This document shows positions 29,396 through 38,330 of a DNA stretch of 64,000 nt, one piece after another. The stretch is from Acinetobacter sp. ANC 4178 (GTDB taxonomy: Bacteria; Pseudomonadota; Gammaproteobacteria; Pseudomonadales; Moraxellaceae). The stretch covers positions 22,311-86,310 of the forward strand of contig NZ_SJOD01000009.1 of assembly GCF_004331175.1 (NCBI RefSeq). The letters are read 5' to 3'. The notes under the pieces were generated by a model. It did no database searches. It saw nothing but the letters and a program-made list of their open reading frames with translations, and was not told the origin of the DNA. Position 1 is the stretch's first letter, and each line of letters starts with the position of its first letter. The position numbers and the translations under genes were made by a program.

Positions 29396-30685
29396 TTACC
29401 ACAATGCCAATTGAGTACTCACACCCGAGGTATCAACCCCACCCAATTCCGCAAAATGATACAGTTGACCGAGCAATTGACGTAGTGGTGGGCCCGATTT
29501 AGCGTGGGTATCGGTAATCACAATAAATTCTAACACCCGTGCGCGCTCAGACTGACGTTGCTTACTCACGCGATAACGCGGCACATCTTGGGTTACTAGC
29601 GTGACGCGTCCACGCTCAAGATTGGCTTTGAGCAAATCGGCAGCTTCAATATTACCATCGGTTGAATAACTGGTCAGAATATAACGTGCATTGATGGTGG
29701 ACAGTAATTTTTCATAGGCTTCTTTGGCATACTTAGATGAATTGTACGGACTTGGACGCTCTTTGCGCCACGCACGGTCAATACCACTCTTAAAGCCTTT
29801 GGTATCTGGAGTGGGTAAATCTACCTGATCCCATAAGGTCAAGGCATTTAACACATGATAATTACTGCTATAAGCATGCTGATTATAAGGTGGATCTAAA
29901 TACGCCACATCGACTTCAAAACCACTCATCTGATTGGCTAAATGCTGCGCATCGACACACCACATTTCTGCGGCAGGGCGTTTTGGATCACCGATTTCAC
30001 AAAAACGGCTTGGAGTCAGCCAGAGCAAGGATTCAATACGCTCCAAGGCAGTTTGGGTTTTACCGCCCCAACCATGATGAAAACTTTTGAAGACCCCACT
30101 GGTATTACTAACAAAACTGGCGGAATACAACAATGGCGCCAACAAAGCACTCATTTCCACATCATCAATCGCGCCTTGCGCTTGCCAAGTGGCAATTTGC
30201 TGACGAATCGCATCTATCCGCATGCCATTACGACGTTTAAAGAACAATCGGTCACGGGCAGGATCGTAAATTTCATCGTTGCGTGGGCAAAGGTTATGTG
30301 TCACCCAGCCTTTAACTTCTGGCAGACGGTTTAAATAGTCAATTGCCTTTTGATAGCCGCCCAATTCCTTAAATGCAGGTGCATCCGTACAGGCCAGAAT
30401 GGCATGGTTTAAGGCATGGCTATAGGGTTCCCAGTCATTGGCAATCACACGATAACCATTCTGGCGTGCCAAACGGGAGACCACACCACTACCCGCAAAA
30501 AAGTCAGCAAAAATAGGCGAACGACCTTTGACATTCAAGGTTCCCGTCTGCTCAAGTGCCTCTAAAATCAGATGTAATAAACGACGCTTGTTTCCTAAGT
30601 AAGGAACCAATTGATGAAATAAGTATTCGTCTGTGGTCCGTGCCGCGTGACGTCGTTTATGATAAACCGTAGACTCTTGATTCAT
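29396..30685 (-). CDS. aamA: DNA adenine-N6 methyltransferase, probable AamA orthologue
   Basis: A 429-residue D12-class adenine methyltransferase. AdoMet-binding motif FADFFAGSGVVSRLA lies at ~58-73 and the catalytic motif DPPY at 264-267, followed by NQHAYSSNY; PYLGNKRRLL at ~28-37 is typical of the class. No restriction enzyme or specificity gene is nearby, so it is a solitary methyltransferase. In A. baumannii an equivalent gene (AamA, A1S_0222) has been reported to methylate GAATTC; I base the symbol on recollection of that work plus the rib-gene context. Its ATG overlaps the ribD stop (ATGA), so it is translated with ribD; ribE follows. Confidence 0.8.
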   Translation of the reverse strand: MNQESTVYHKRRHAARTTDEYLFHQLVPYLGNKRRLLHLILEALEQTGTLNVKGRSPIFADFFAGSGVVSRLARQNGYRVIANDWEPYSHALNHAILACTDAPAFKELGGYQKAIDYLNRLPEVKGWVTHNLCPRNDEIYDPARDRLFFKRRNGMRIDAIRQQIATWQAQGAIDDVEMSALLAPLLYSASFVSNTSGVFKSFHHGWGGKTQTALERIESLLWLTPSRFCEIGDPKRPAAEMWCVDAQHLANQMSGFEVDVAYLDPPYNQHAYSSNYHVLNALTLWDQVDLPTPDTKGFKSGIDRAWRKERPSPYNSSKYAKEAYEKLLSTINARYILTSYSTDGNIEAADLLKANLERGRVTLVTQDVPRYRVSKQRQSERARVLEFIVITDTHAKSGPPLRQLLGQLYHFAELGGVDTSGVSTQLALW

Positions 30686-31779
30686 ATAGACTCTTGAATG
30701 GGTGTTAGCCTTAAGCGCACATCATTGCCCACTTGGGAAACATTGATGAGCTTAAATCGAAGTTGCTCAGCCAAATGCTCAAACTCTGCATTAAACATTG
30801 CACGTGCGGATTGACCTAATAAGGTGGGTGCAACATAACTGATCAGTTCATCCACCAAACCCTGCTTGAGAAAAGCACTGGATAAGGTTGCACCCGCTTC
30901 GACCAACACATCGTAAATTTGAAAATCTTTTAGCGTTCTTAACAAACTTTCTAAAGATTGAATTTCTAACTGGATCACACCCAACTGCGCCAGTTCAGGA
31001 CGGAAAGGTCCCATCACCATGACTGTATCGGGCTGTTGTAAAATCTGGGCATCTAAAGGTAAGCGACCTTGTCGATCTAAAATAACGCGTTTGGGTTGAA
31101 CCACGGTATTGATATCTTCTACGTCTGGCAAGTGACGTACATTTAATAAACAATCATCTGCTAGCACTGTATCAATGCCTGTAATCACTGCTCCTGAAAT
31201 GGCACGCCAGTGCTGAACATCCAATCGAGCCTCAGGTCCAGTAATCCATTTCGACTCCCCGGATGCCATTGCGGTTCGACCATCTAAACTGGAAGCCACT
31301 TTCAAGCGCACATAAGGCAAACCTGTTGCCATCGCCTTAAGAAAACCACGATTCAACACTGCAGCTTCAGCCTCACACACCCCAGTCCGGACTTGAATGC
31401 CTGCTTCCTGAAGAATATGAATACCTTTCCCTGCCACTAAGGGATTAGGATCGGAACAAGCAACGACAACGTGTCTAATTCCTGCTTCGACCAAGCCTTT
31501 AGCACAAGGCGGAGTTCGACCATAATGCGCACAAGGTTCCAAAGTGACATAAGCCGTTGCGCCATGTGTTGAATCCCCCGCTTGGCGAATTGCAAACACT
31601 TCTGCATGGGGTTGTCCCGCACGTGGATGAAAGCCTTCACCGACCAATTGTCCATCTTTGACAATCACGCAACCCACATTTGGATTCGGTTTGGTGGAGT
31701 ATTGCCCCTGCTGTGCTAAGCGAATAGCGCGCTGCATCCAGACTTGGTCTTGGTTTAACTCAGACATGGGCATACTCAT
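30682..31779 (-). CDS. ribD: Bifunctional riboflavin deaminase/reductase RibD
   Basis: 365 residues, two domains: an N-terminal zinc deaminase (HAE in QPHAEVFAI, and [11 protein letters not shown]) and a C-terminal NADPH reductase ([29 protein letters not shown]). It carries out the second and third steps of riboflavin synthesis from GTP. Start overlaps the nrdR stop by ATGA; an in-frame ATG four codons on is possible. I see no FMN riboswitch in this operon. Confidence 0.95.
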   Translation of the reverse strand: MSMPMSELNQDQVWMQRAIRLAQQGQYSTKPNPNVGCVIVKDGQLVGEGFHPRAGQPHAEVFAIRQAGDSTHGATAYVTLEPCAHYGRTPPCAKGLVEAGIRHVVVACSDPNPLVAGKGIHILQEAGIQVRTGVCEAEAAVLNRGFLKAMATGLPYVRLKVASSLDGRTAMASGESKWITGPEARLDVQHWRAISGAVITGIDTVLADDCLLNVRHLPDVEDINTVVQPKRVILDRQGRLPLDAQILQQPDTVMVMGPFRPELAQLGVIQLEIQSLESLLRTLKDFQIYDVLVEAGATLSSAFLKQGLVDELISYVAPTLLGQSARAMFNAEFEHLAEQLRFKLINVSQVGNDVRLRLTPIQESI

Positions 31780-32237
31780 TCATGTTCACGATGTTGCATT
31801 TGTTCAATTTGCCGACGAAAAGCTTCCACATCCTGAAAGTCCTGATAAACCGAAGCAAAACGTACATAAGCCACATGATCCAAGGCAAATAAAGCTTGCA
31901 TAACAATTTCCCCGATGGTGCGTGATTTCACATCACGTTCTCCTAAACGGCGAATATGCAGTTGAATATCGCTCAGTACAGATTCTATTTGTTCTTGTGT
32001 GACGGGACGCTTTTGTAATGCATGCATTAATGAACGGCGGAGCTTGGCTTCGTCAAAAGGCTCATTTTTACCGTCCGATTTAATCACGCGTGGCATCACC
32101 ACTTCATAACTTTCAAATGTGGTAAAACGCTCACCGCAACTAATACATTCACGGCGACGTCTAATTTGACAGCCTTCAGCGGCTAAGCGCGAGTCGATGA
32201 CTTTACTGTCTGCGGCGTTGCAAAAAGGACAATGCAT
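31776..32237 (-). CDS. nrdR: Transcriptional repressor NrdR
   Basis: 153 residues: N-terminal zinc ribbon with C3/C6 and C31/C34 (MHCPFC...CISCGERF) and an ATP-cone domain that senses dATP/ATP and represses ribonucleotide reductase genes. Start at 32237 (MHCPFC); a longer frame to 32282 would run through the predicted transcription start. First gene of nrdR-ribD-methyltransferase-ribE; nrdR-ribD is a widespread linkage. Confidence 0.95.
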   Translation of the reverse strand: MHCPFCNAADSKVIDSRLAAEGCQIRRRRECISCGERFTTFESYEVVMPRVIKSDGKNEPFDEAKLRRSLMHALQKRPVTQEQIESVLSDIQLHIRRLGERDVKSRTIGEIVMQALFALDHVAYVRFASVYQDFQDVEAFRRQIEQMQHREHE

Positions 32238-32264
32238 GGCGGTTAAATTAAACAAAACATTTTT

Positions 32265-32301
32265 GAATTCTGAGTGTAGCAAAAATTATGGTTTTTGTAG
32301 A
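32265..32301 (-). promoter_or_regulatory. Predicted nrdR operon promoter with GAATTC at the start point
   Basis: Minus strand: -35 TCTACA (32296-32301), 17-bp spacer, extended -10 TGC-TACACT (32273-32278). The predicted start is near 32266, inside a GAATTC (32265-32270), the reported AamA methylation site. Each hexamer matches consensus at four of six positions. Confidence 0.5.
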
Positions 32302-32320
32302 GCATTACGCTAGATATGGA

Positions 32321-32347
32321 AAAAAAACAGCCCTTTCGGGCTGTTTT
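32321..32347 (-). terminator. Terminator of glnK-amtB
   Basis: Perfect 10-bp stem AAAACAGCCC (32324-32333) / GGGCTGTTTT (32338-32347), TTTC loop, T-run on the minus strand; it follows the amtB stop by about 30 nt. Confidence 0.92.
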
Positions 32348-32377
32348 ACACAATATATTGATTATATCGTAAGAAAA

Positions 32378-33781
32378 TTATTCAATGCGTTCGCCATGTT
32401 GACTTAAGTCGAGACCCATGCGCTCATCATCAGCTTCAACACGGATACCAATCACCACATCTATGACTTTCAAGATCACAAAAGTTAATACTGCAGAGTA
32501 AGCGATGGTCGCAAGTACACCTTCAACTTGAACCCATAATTGGCTCATCATATTTGCAGGAGCTTTATCCCCCATGATGAATTCACTGGCAAAGACTGCT
32601 GTGAGAATCGCACCCACAATACCGCCAACACCGTGTAAACCGAAAGCATCTAATGAATCATCTGCTTTAAGAGCACGTTTCAGACCAGTAATCCCCCAGA
32701 AGCAAACCACACCCCCAATCAGACCCATCGCCAAGGCACCACCTACAGTCACGAAACCAGCCGCAGGAGTAATCACAACCAGACCTGCTACCGCACCAGA
32801 TGCACCACCCAGTACAGATGCTTTACCGCGTACCACTTTTTCAGTAATTAACCATGCAATTGCCGCTGCTGCTGCTGCAACTTGTGTGGTAACCAGTGCA
32901 TAACCTGCGGAACCATTTGCACCTAGTGCTGAACCGCCGTTAAAACCAAACCAACCCACCCAAACAAGGCTTGCACCAATCACGGTTAATGTCAGGTTAT
33001 GCGGTGCCATAGATTCACGACCTAGCCCCATACGTTTACCTAACATATATGCAGCCACTAGACCCGCAACACCTGAGTTAATATGTACGACTGTACCACC
33101 CGCAAAATCAAGTGCGCCATCGTTAAATAACCAACCACCACCCCAGACCCAGTGGGTAATTGGTGCATACACCACAACCACCCAGATCGCGATAAATGCC
33201 ACAAACGCCCCAAATTTCATACGTTCTGCAATTGAACCACTGATAATGGCAACGGTAATAATGGCGAAAGTCATTTGGAAAATAACAAAGAGAATTTCAG
33301 GAATTGTGCCTGTTAATGCTGTTGTGGTAATCCCTGACAGCATGACCTTATCAAAACCACCGATAAAGGCATTTCCTTCAGTAAATGCAAGTGTATAACC
33401 CACAATTACCCAAGCAAGGCTCACTACTGCTGCGGCAACAAAACTATGTGCCATAGTGCTTAATACGTTTTTCTTACGAACCATACCGCCGTAGAAAAGC
33501 GCCAAACCCGGAATGGTCATTAACAAGACCAATGCGGTAGAAACTAAAATCCAAGCTGTGTCACCCGTATCGAGGGTTGGCTCTTTAGCCGCAGGAGCTG
33601 CAACTTCTTCAGCTGGAGCAGGTGTCGCAACTGCTTGTACATCTGGCGATGCTGCTGCAGCCGTTTCCACTGTTGTTGTGACTTCTTCTGATGGAGCAGA
33701 TGCTGTTACTTCTTCAGCCCAAGCAACAGAACCACCTAAAAGTGCGCCTGATAGACTCAGCGCGAGTAGCATTTTTTTCAT
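32378..33781 (-). CDS. amtB: Ammonium transporter AmtB
   Basis: A 467-residue Amt/Rh channel that takes up ammonium and is gated by GlnK. After a signal peptide (to about SVAWA) comes an unusual ~45-residue A/P/E/V-rich low-complexity stretch, then the eleven-helix Amt core with LALFYGGMVRKKN, THWVWGGGWL, and the twin-histidine regions VVHINSGVAG and AFGLHGVGGI. It lies 58 bp after glnK and ends at a strong terminator, so glnK-amtB is one operon under the sigma-54 type promoter before glnK. Confidence 0.94.
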   Translation of the reverse strand: MKKMLLALSLSGALLGGSVAWAEEVTASAPSEEVTTTVETAAAASPDVQAVATPAPAEEVAAPAAKEPTLDTGDTAWILVSTALVLLMTIPGLALFYGGMVRKKNVLSTMAHSFVAAAVVSLAWVIVGYTLAFTEGNAFIGGFDKVMLSGITTTALTGTIPEILFVIFQMTFAIITVAIISGSIAERMKFGAFVAFIAIWVVVVYAPITHWVWGGGWLFNDGALDFAGGTVVHINSGVAGLVAAYMLGKRMGLGRESMAPHNLTLTVIGASLVWVGWFGFNGGSALGANGSAGYALVTTQVAAAAAAIAWLITEKVVRGKASVLGGASGAVAGLVVITPAAGFVTVGGALAMGLIGGVVCFWGITGLKRALKADDSLDAFGLHGVGGIVGAILTAVFASEFIMGDKAPANMMSQLWVQVEGVLATIAYSAVLTFVILKVIDVVIGIRVEADDERMGLDLSQHGERIE

Positions 33782-33839
33782 TCGTGTCCCCCAACCTAAT
33801 TTTGCGAGTTACTCGATACTCTGCAAACTTTATGCCAAA

Positions 33840-34289
<450 letters not shown>

Positions 34290-34386
34290 TTATTTTTGTC
34301 TTTTAATCGAAGCTTAGGTCTTTAATATTCGAGATTTAGCCGAAAGTCGGCTATTTTCGCCAGATCGCGTCAAGGATTATTGCGAT

Positions 34387-34423
34387 AGCACTATAGTCTC
34401 TTTCGAAGCAGTGCTACACTGCT
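34387..34423. promoter_or_regulatory. Palindrome and AGCACTATA half-site between glnK and ubiK
   Basis: A perfect 7-3-7 palindrome AGCAGTGCTACACTGCT (34407-34423) with AGCACTATA just before it (34387-34395), which equals one half of an E. coli NtrC site. It is 175-210 bp upstream of the predicted glnK start. Possible activator sites; it may instead belong to ubiK, whose -10-like TATAGT is at 34392. Confidence 0.35.
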
Positions 34424-34454
34424 CCCGCTCTTCTCCAGCAATATGGATAAAACA

Positions 34455-34682
34455 ATGATTGAAACTTTATTACAAGCCATTCTAGAACAAGTAGAACAAC
34501 CTAAAACTGATTTGGAACATAATTTAAGAGCCTTATTAAATGAGGCGGTTACTAAAATGGATTTGGTTTCTCGTGACGAAATTGAACGTCAGAAAACCGC
34601 GCTTAACAATGCCAATCAGCGTTTAACCGAATTACTACTGCAAGTCGAAGCACTCGAACAAAAAATTCAGAACAAAAAATAA
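34455..34682 (+). CDS. ubiK: Ubiquinone biosynthesis accessory factor UbiK
   Basis: A ~75-residue helical protein (YqiC/BMFP family) that assists UbiJ and the aerobic ubiquinone complex. The family core MDLVSRDEIERQKTALN and a C-terminal coiled coil match E. coli LDLVSREEFDVQTQVL. Start is 34455 (MIETLLQAI) or the ATG four codons earlier at 34443; GGA at 34446 favours the later one. Adjacent comM is a common neighbour. Confidence 0.85.
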   Translation: MIETLLQAILEQVEQPKTDLEHNLRALLNEAVTKMDLVSRDEIERQKTALNNANQRLTELLLQVEALEQKIQNKK

Positions 34683-34748
34683 GCACACTATTAGTGCAAT
34701 AGAAGACCAATAACGATCAAAAATAACGCACCAAAATGGAACAACAAC

Positions 34749-36236
34749 ATGTCTTTTGCCAAAATAAATACGCGAGGGCTATTGGGTCTGCACGCCCCAC
34801 TAATTGAAGTCGAAGTTCATTTAAGTCAAGGATTACCATCACTTACTATTGTAGGATTAGCAGAAGCTGCTGTTCGGGAAAGTAAAGATCGAGTCCGTTC
34901 AGCCATTATTAATAGTGGTTTTCAGTTTCCCAGTAAACGTCTCACGATTAATCTTGCGCCTGCAGATTTGCCCAAAGATGGTTCACGCCTAGATTTACCG
35001 ATTGCCTTGGGCATTTTAATTGCTTCTGGACAACTCCCCGAACAAAACATCGATCATCTTGAATTCATTGGGGAATTGGCATTAGACGGTCAATTACGCC
35101 CAACCACAGGCACCTTGAGTATTGCGATCGCATGTCAGCAAGCCCAACACCAATTAATTTTGCCCGAACAAAATGCATTTGAAGCGGCACAACTGCCCCA
35201 TTTTGATGTGTATGCGGCAAAACATCTCAAAGAAGTTTGTGAACACTTAAGCCAACACAAACCATTATCTCCTGTGCAAAAGCCTGTCGACTCACCATTA
35301 CATCGCTATAAATTCGATCTGGCTGATGTGAAAGGGCAGCTTCGTCCACGGCGCGCTTTAGAAATTGCAGCGGCAGGAGGTCATTCCTTACTGTTTCGCG
35401 GTCCACCCGGCACAGGTAAAACCTTATTGGCATCGCGTTTGCCGAGTATTCTTCCACCGCTCAATTCCAGCGAAAATTTAGAAGTTGCCAGTATTTATTC
35501 TGTTGCCAATACGCAGCATCATTTTGGCCACCGTCCTTTTCGCGCGCCACATCATACCGCTTCGGCCATTGCCTTGGTCGGTGGAGGTTCGCAACCTAAA
35601 CCAGGCGAAATTACTTTAGCCCATTTAGGCGTCCTGTTTTTAGATGAACTGCCTGAATTTGATCGTAAAGTCCTAGAAGTGCTTCGACAGCCTTTAGAAT
35701 CGAAAGAAATTGTGATTTCTCGAGCATCTCGTCAAATGACTTATCCTGCCAATTTTCAGTTAATTGCGGCCATGAATCCGTGCCCATGTGGTTATGCCTT
35801 TAATCAAGATCAGCGTTGTCAATGTTCGACTGAAGCCATCAAACGTTATCAAAATCGAATTTCAGGTCCCCTGCTTGATCGCATAGATTTGCATATTGAT
35901 GTGCCACCACTTACAGTGCATGAATTGCAAGCACATGCCCCCGCTGAAAATTCTGATCAAGTGCGCCAACGTGTGATTCAAGCTTATGAACAGCAAATTC
36001 AACGACAAAATTGTCTAAACCATGCTTTGAATCCGCAGCAACTGGAACAATTTGCAGAATTGAATGGGCAAACCAAACAAATGCTTGAATTGGCCCAACA
36101 GCGCTTAAATTTATCTGCACGGGCTTATCATCGGGTATTAAGAGTGGCTAGAACCATTGCTGACTTGGCAAATTCATCAGAAATTCAAACGACACATTTA
36201 AGTGAAGCTTTATCGTATCGACAGCAAAACCTTTAA
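34749..36236 (+). CDS. comM: Competence-associated AAA+ helicase ComM (YifB family)
   Basis: A 495-residue Mg-chelatase-like AAA+ protein: N-terminal Lon-protease-like domain (GLPSLTIVGLAEAAVRESK), Walker A GPPGTGKTLLA, Walker B VLFLDELPEF, and a C4-like insert CPCGY...CQC. ComM is the hexameric branch-migration helicase that widens recombined tracts during natural transformation, studied in Vibrio and Acinetobacter. Well-formed and complete, so natural competence is plausible here. 66 bp after ubiK. Confidence 0.93.
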   Translation: MSFAKINTRGLLGLHAPLIEVEVHLSQGLPSLTIVGLAEAAVRESKDRVRSAIINSGFQFPSKRLTINLAPADLPKDGSRLDLPIALGILIASGQLPEQNIDHLEFIGELALDGQLRPTTGTLSIAIACQQAQHQLILPEQNAFEAAQLPHFDVYAAKHLKEVCEHLSQHKPLSPVQKPVDSPLHRYKFDLADVKGQLRPRRALEIAAAGGHSLLFRGPPGTGKTLLASRLPSILPPLNSSENLEVASIYSVANTQHHFGHRPFRAPHHTASAIALVGGGSQPKPGEITLAHLGVLFLDELPEFDRKVLEVLRQPLESKEIVISRASRQMTYPANFQLIAAMNPCPCGYAFNQDQRCQCSTEAIKRYQNRISGPLLDRIDLHIDVPPLTVHELQAHAPAENSDQVRQRVIQAYEQQIQRQNCLNHALNPQQLEQFAELNGQTKQMLELAQQRLNLSARAYHRVLRVARTIADLANSSEIQTTHLSEALSYRQQNL

Positions 36237-36260
36237 TAGGTTCTAATTCACATGCCAAAC

Positions 36261-36295
36261 AAAAAACCTCTCATCCTAAGGACGAGAGGTTTTTT
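36261..36295. terminator. Bidirectional terminator comM / torF-like porin
   Basis: Stem AAAAAACCTCTC (36261-36272) / GAGAGGTTTTTT (36284-36295), 11-nt loop, A- and T-runs on both sides in a convergent gap. Its left arm shares 15 nt with the ftsW terminator. Confidence 0.92.
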
Positions 36296-36308
36296 AACAA
36301 ACTTAAGC

Positions 36309-37079
36309 TTAGAATGTTTTGGTTAAAGTAAAGACTGCACCTGTTTCTACGCCACGTGCTGTTGCATCATCCATAGCATCCGTATCAATGTTTGTACCCA
36401 CTGCTGCTAATTCAGCCGTTGCACCAGAAATTGATTTAAATGCATAGTTAACGCCAACTTTCCAATCTACATAGTTATCGTCGCCACCGAATGAATATTT
36501 GTCTTCATCATCCACAACGGTATAGCCCACACTTGCAACACCGCCAAAACCTGTTGAACCAAATGGAATTGAGTAGCCCGCATTCACATTCCAGCTATTT
36601 GTATCTAGGCCTGCATAATCATTGGTAAAGTTCACATTGGTCAGAATGCTGTCCCCTTCAGCAAGTACACTTGCGAAAGTTAATTTGCCATAAAATTCGA
36701 CCCAACTTGAGTCAGAAGCACTTGGATAGTTGTAATACACCACACCCACATCCAATAAAGGTTTACTGCTAAAACTGTCTAATGTAGTTGCGAAGCCCAG
36801 TGATGGATCTAATTCTAAACTTGGCGTCCCCGAACCAAAGTTTACATTTGAACCCCAAAGCCCAAAATACACACCTGAATCATGTGCAAGCGTGAACCCT
36901 GCTTGTACCGCTGGATCATTTTGAGTTTGCGACAATCCACGGAAACGATAGTCTGTTGTTACTGCTGCATTACCGCTAAAAGAGAGACCAAATGGTGATG
37001 CTGCTTGATCATTTGCAAATGTAAATGTTGAAGCCGCTGCAACAACCGCCATAGATAATACTTTTAATGTGAATTTCAT
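36309..37079 (-). CDS. TorF-family putative outer-membrane porin
   Basis: 256 residues: signal peptide (ends near STFTFA), then an all-beta protein of TIGR02001 type, with the early DYRFRGLSQTQNDPAVQAGF signature, many aromatic/glycine alternating strands and a C-terminal phenylalanine (TLTKTF) as in beta-barrels. Start at 37079 (MKFTLKVLS); a longer frame lacks support. The family is often encoded near ammonium transporters, which fits the glnK-amtB genes 2 kb away and the sigma-54 type promoter upstream. Substrate unknown. Confidence 0.8.
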   Translation of the reverse strand: MKFTLKVLSMAVVAAASTFTFANDQAASPFGLSFSGNAAVTTDYRFRGLSQTQNDPAVQAGFTLAHDSGVYFGLWGSNVNFGSGTPSLELDPSLGFATTLDSFSSKPLLDVGVVYYNYPSASDSSWVEFYGKLTFASVLAEGDSILTNVNFTNDYAGLDTNSWNVNAGYSIPFGSTGFGGVASVGYTVVDDEDKYSFGGDDNYVDWKVGVNYAFKSISGATAELAAVGTNIDTDAMDDATARGVETGAVFTLTKTF

Positions 37080-37142
37080 TCTGAGGTTCCCCCACATCGA
37101 ATTACGACGTTTTGCTGTAATTAATAAACTCAGGAATGTATT

Positions 37143-37159
37143 AGCAAGCGCTATGCCAA
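37143..37159 (-). promoter_or_regulatory. Sigma-54 type promoter of the TorF-family porin
   Basis: Minus strand TTGGCATAGCGCTTGCT: perfect TTGGCA (-24 GG) and TTGCT (-12 GC) at the exact consensus spacing, with only two mismatches (TA for CG). Predicted start near 37132, about 53 nt before the ATG. No clear NtrC site seen upstream. Confidence 0.65.
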
Positions 37160-37235
37160 CTTTCAGAAAAATGTTTACGGCATGCATGTTCTCAGTGGAA
37201 TATCGAGCAACTTGATGCCGGGCTATAAATCTCAA

Positions 37236-38282
37236 TGGTTATTGGTTTTATAAAAACCTACGCTGTGCCTAAAAGTTCCAAACTTGATGTGGCATAAAAT
37301 AAAAGAACTCAATCTCACTGTAACGTAAAAAGATCGTAAATTTAAAATAAAGTGATAAATAACAAATATTTAATAATTAACCAATCCTTTAATCTCCATA
37401 AAAGATGCGCTATGACGCATCAAAATATGCAACCTTGCAATCACTCAGATCGTTTGGATCGTCACTCATCTGAAAGATTTCAGTACAGGAGATAAGCACA
37501 TCACACCGCGCATGGCTCATTTTTATAGGGTTCATTTAAAAAACGGTTAATTGCTGAATAAAAACAGGTTTTATTTTGAGATGACCAATCATTACAATCG
37601 TATAAAACCCATACTTCTATGACATTCGTATGCTGTTCAACAGCCCCAGATTCGCTTTAATTCTTATTTTTCTGCTCGAGAACTAGACTTGATTGATCCA
37701 TAACACACATTTCAGTTTGGCTTTTACCGCTCAGAGCACACTGGATTGGCAATATTTGAATCAATCTATTCTGACAATGCGCCTAAAATGCTTTATTTAT
37801 GTTCAAAAATTGAGTTTCACACGATAAATTGTACAAAATACATGCACCATAACTGACCACACCCAAATTGAGGCTAGGATGCGAATTACAATTTATTCCA
37901 ACATTGCAAGCTCAGCCTAATGATGAAATTGACCTGCACTTAAATGAAACATTTCTCATTTTCATTTAGAGATTGTATTGATTCATAAAAGCAAGACATA
38001 ATTCGAATACAAAATAATCAATCAAGCCAATTTTGAAGAAAAAATAAACAAAAGAAACAGTGGTTTTTCAAGGTATGATCAGAGCAGAAAACAGAAAAAT
38101 TTCCCATTAAGTAAAATATATTTTTATTATGAATTAAAGGCTTAAGTATAAATATTGGTTATCACTAAACAGATAGCAAGAAAACAATTTCGTCAAGTAG
38201 TCAGTAACAAGAATGAAATAAAATTAATAAAAATCTATCTTTTTTATAGATTAATTATACAATTTATTAAAATTTCGAAGTT
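37236..38282. other. Gene-poor AT-rich kilobase before the OprD porin
   Basis: No ORF of convincing size on either strand. It holds a small dyad GATGCG/CGCATC (37404-37421), a plus-strand open stretch of about 50 codons near 37705-37855 beginning HTFQFGFYRSEH and with no start context, and an AATCTAT/ATAGATT hairpin at 38232-38252. It may be the remains of a lost gene plus the long regulatory region of oprD. Confidence 0.5.
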
Positions 38283-38330
38283 ATGCCAAAAAACGAAATT
38301 CTGAATCTATCTTTTTTGAGGTTGTTTCTT

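Noticed and set aside
29942..30334. Plus-strand open frame of 130 codons
   Set aside because: Antisense to the methyltransferase gene with its intact DPPY motif.
28602..32400. FMN riboswitch for the rib genes
   Set aside because: I looked in the nrdR leader and between the genes and found none of the conserved RFN blocks.
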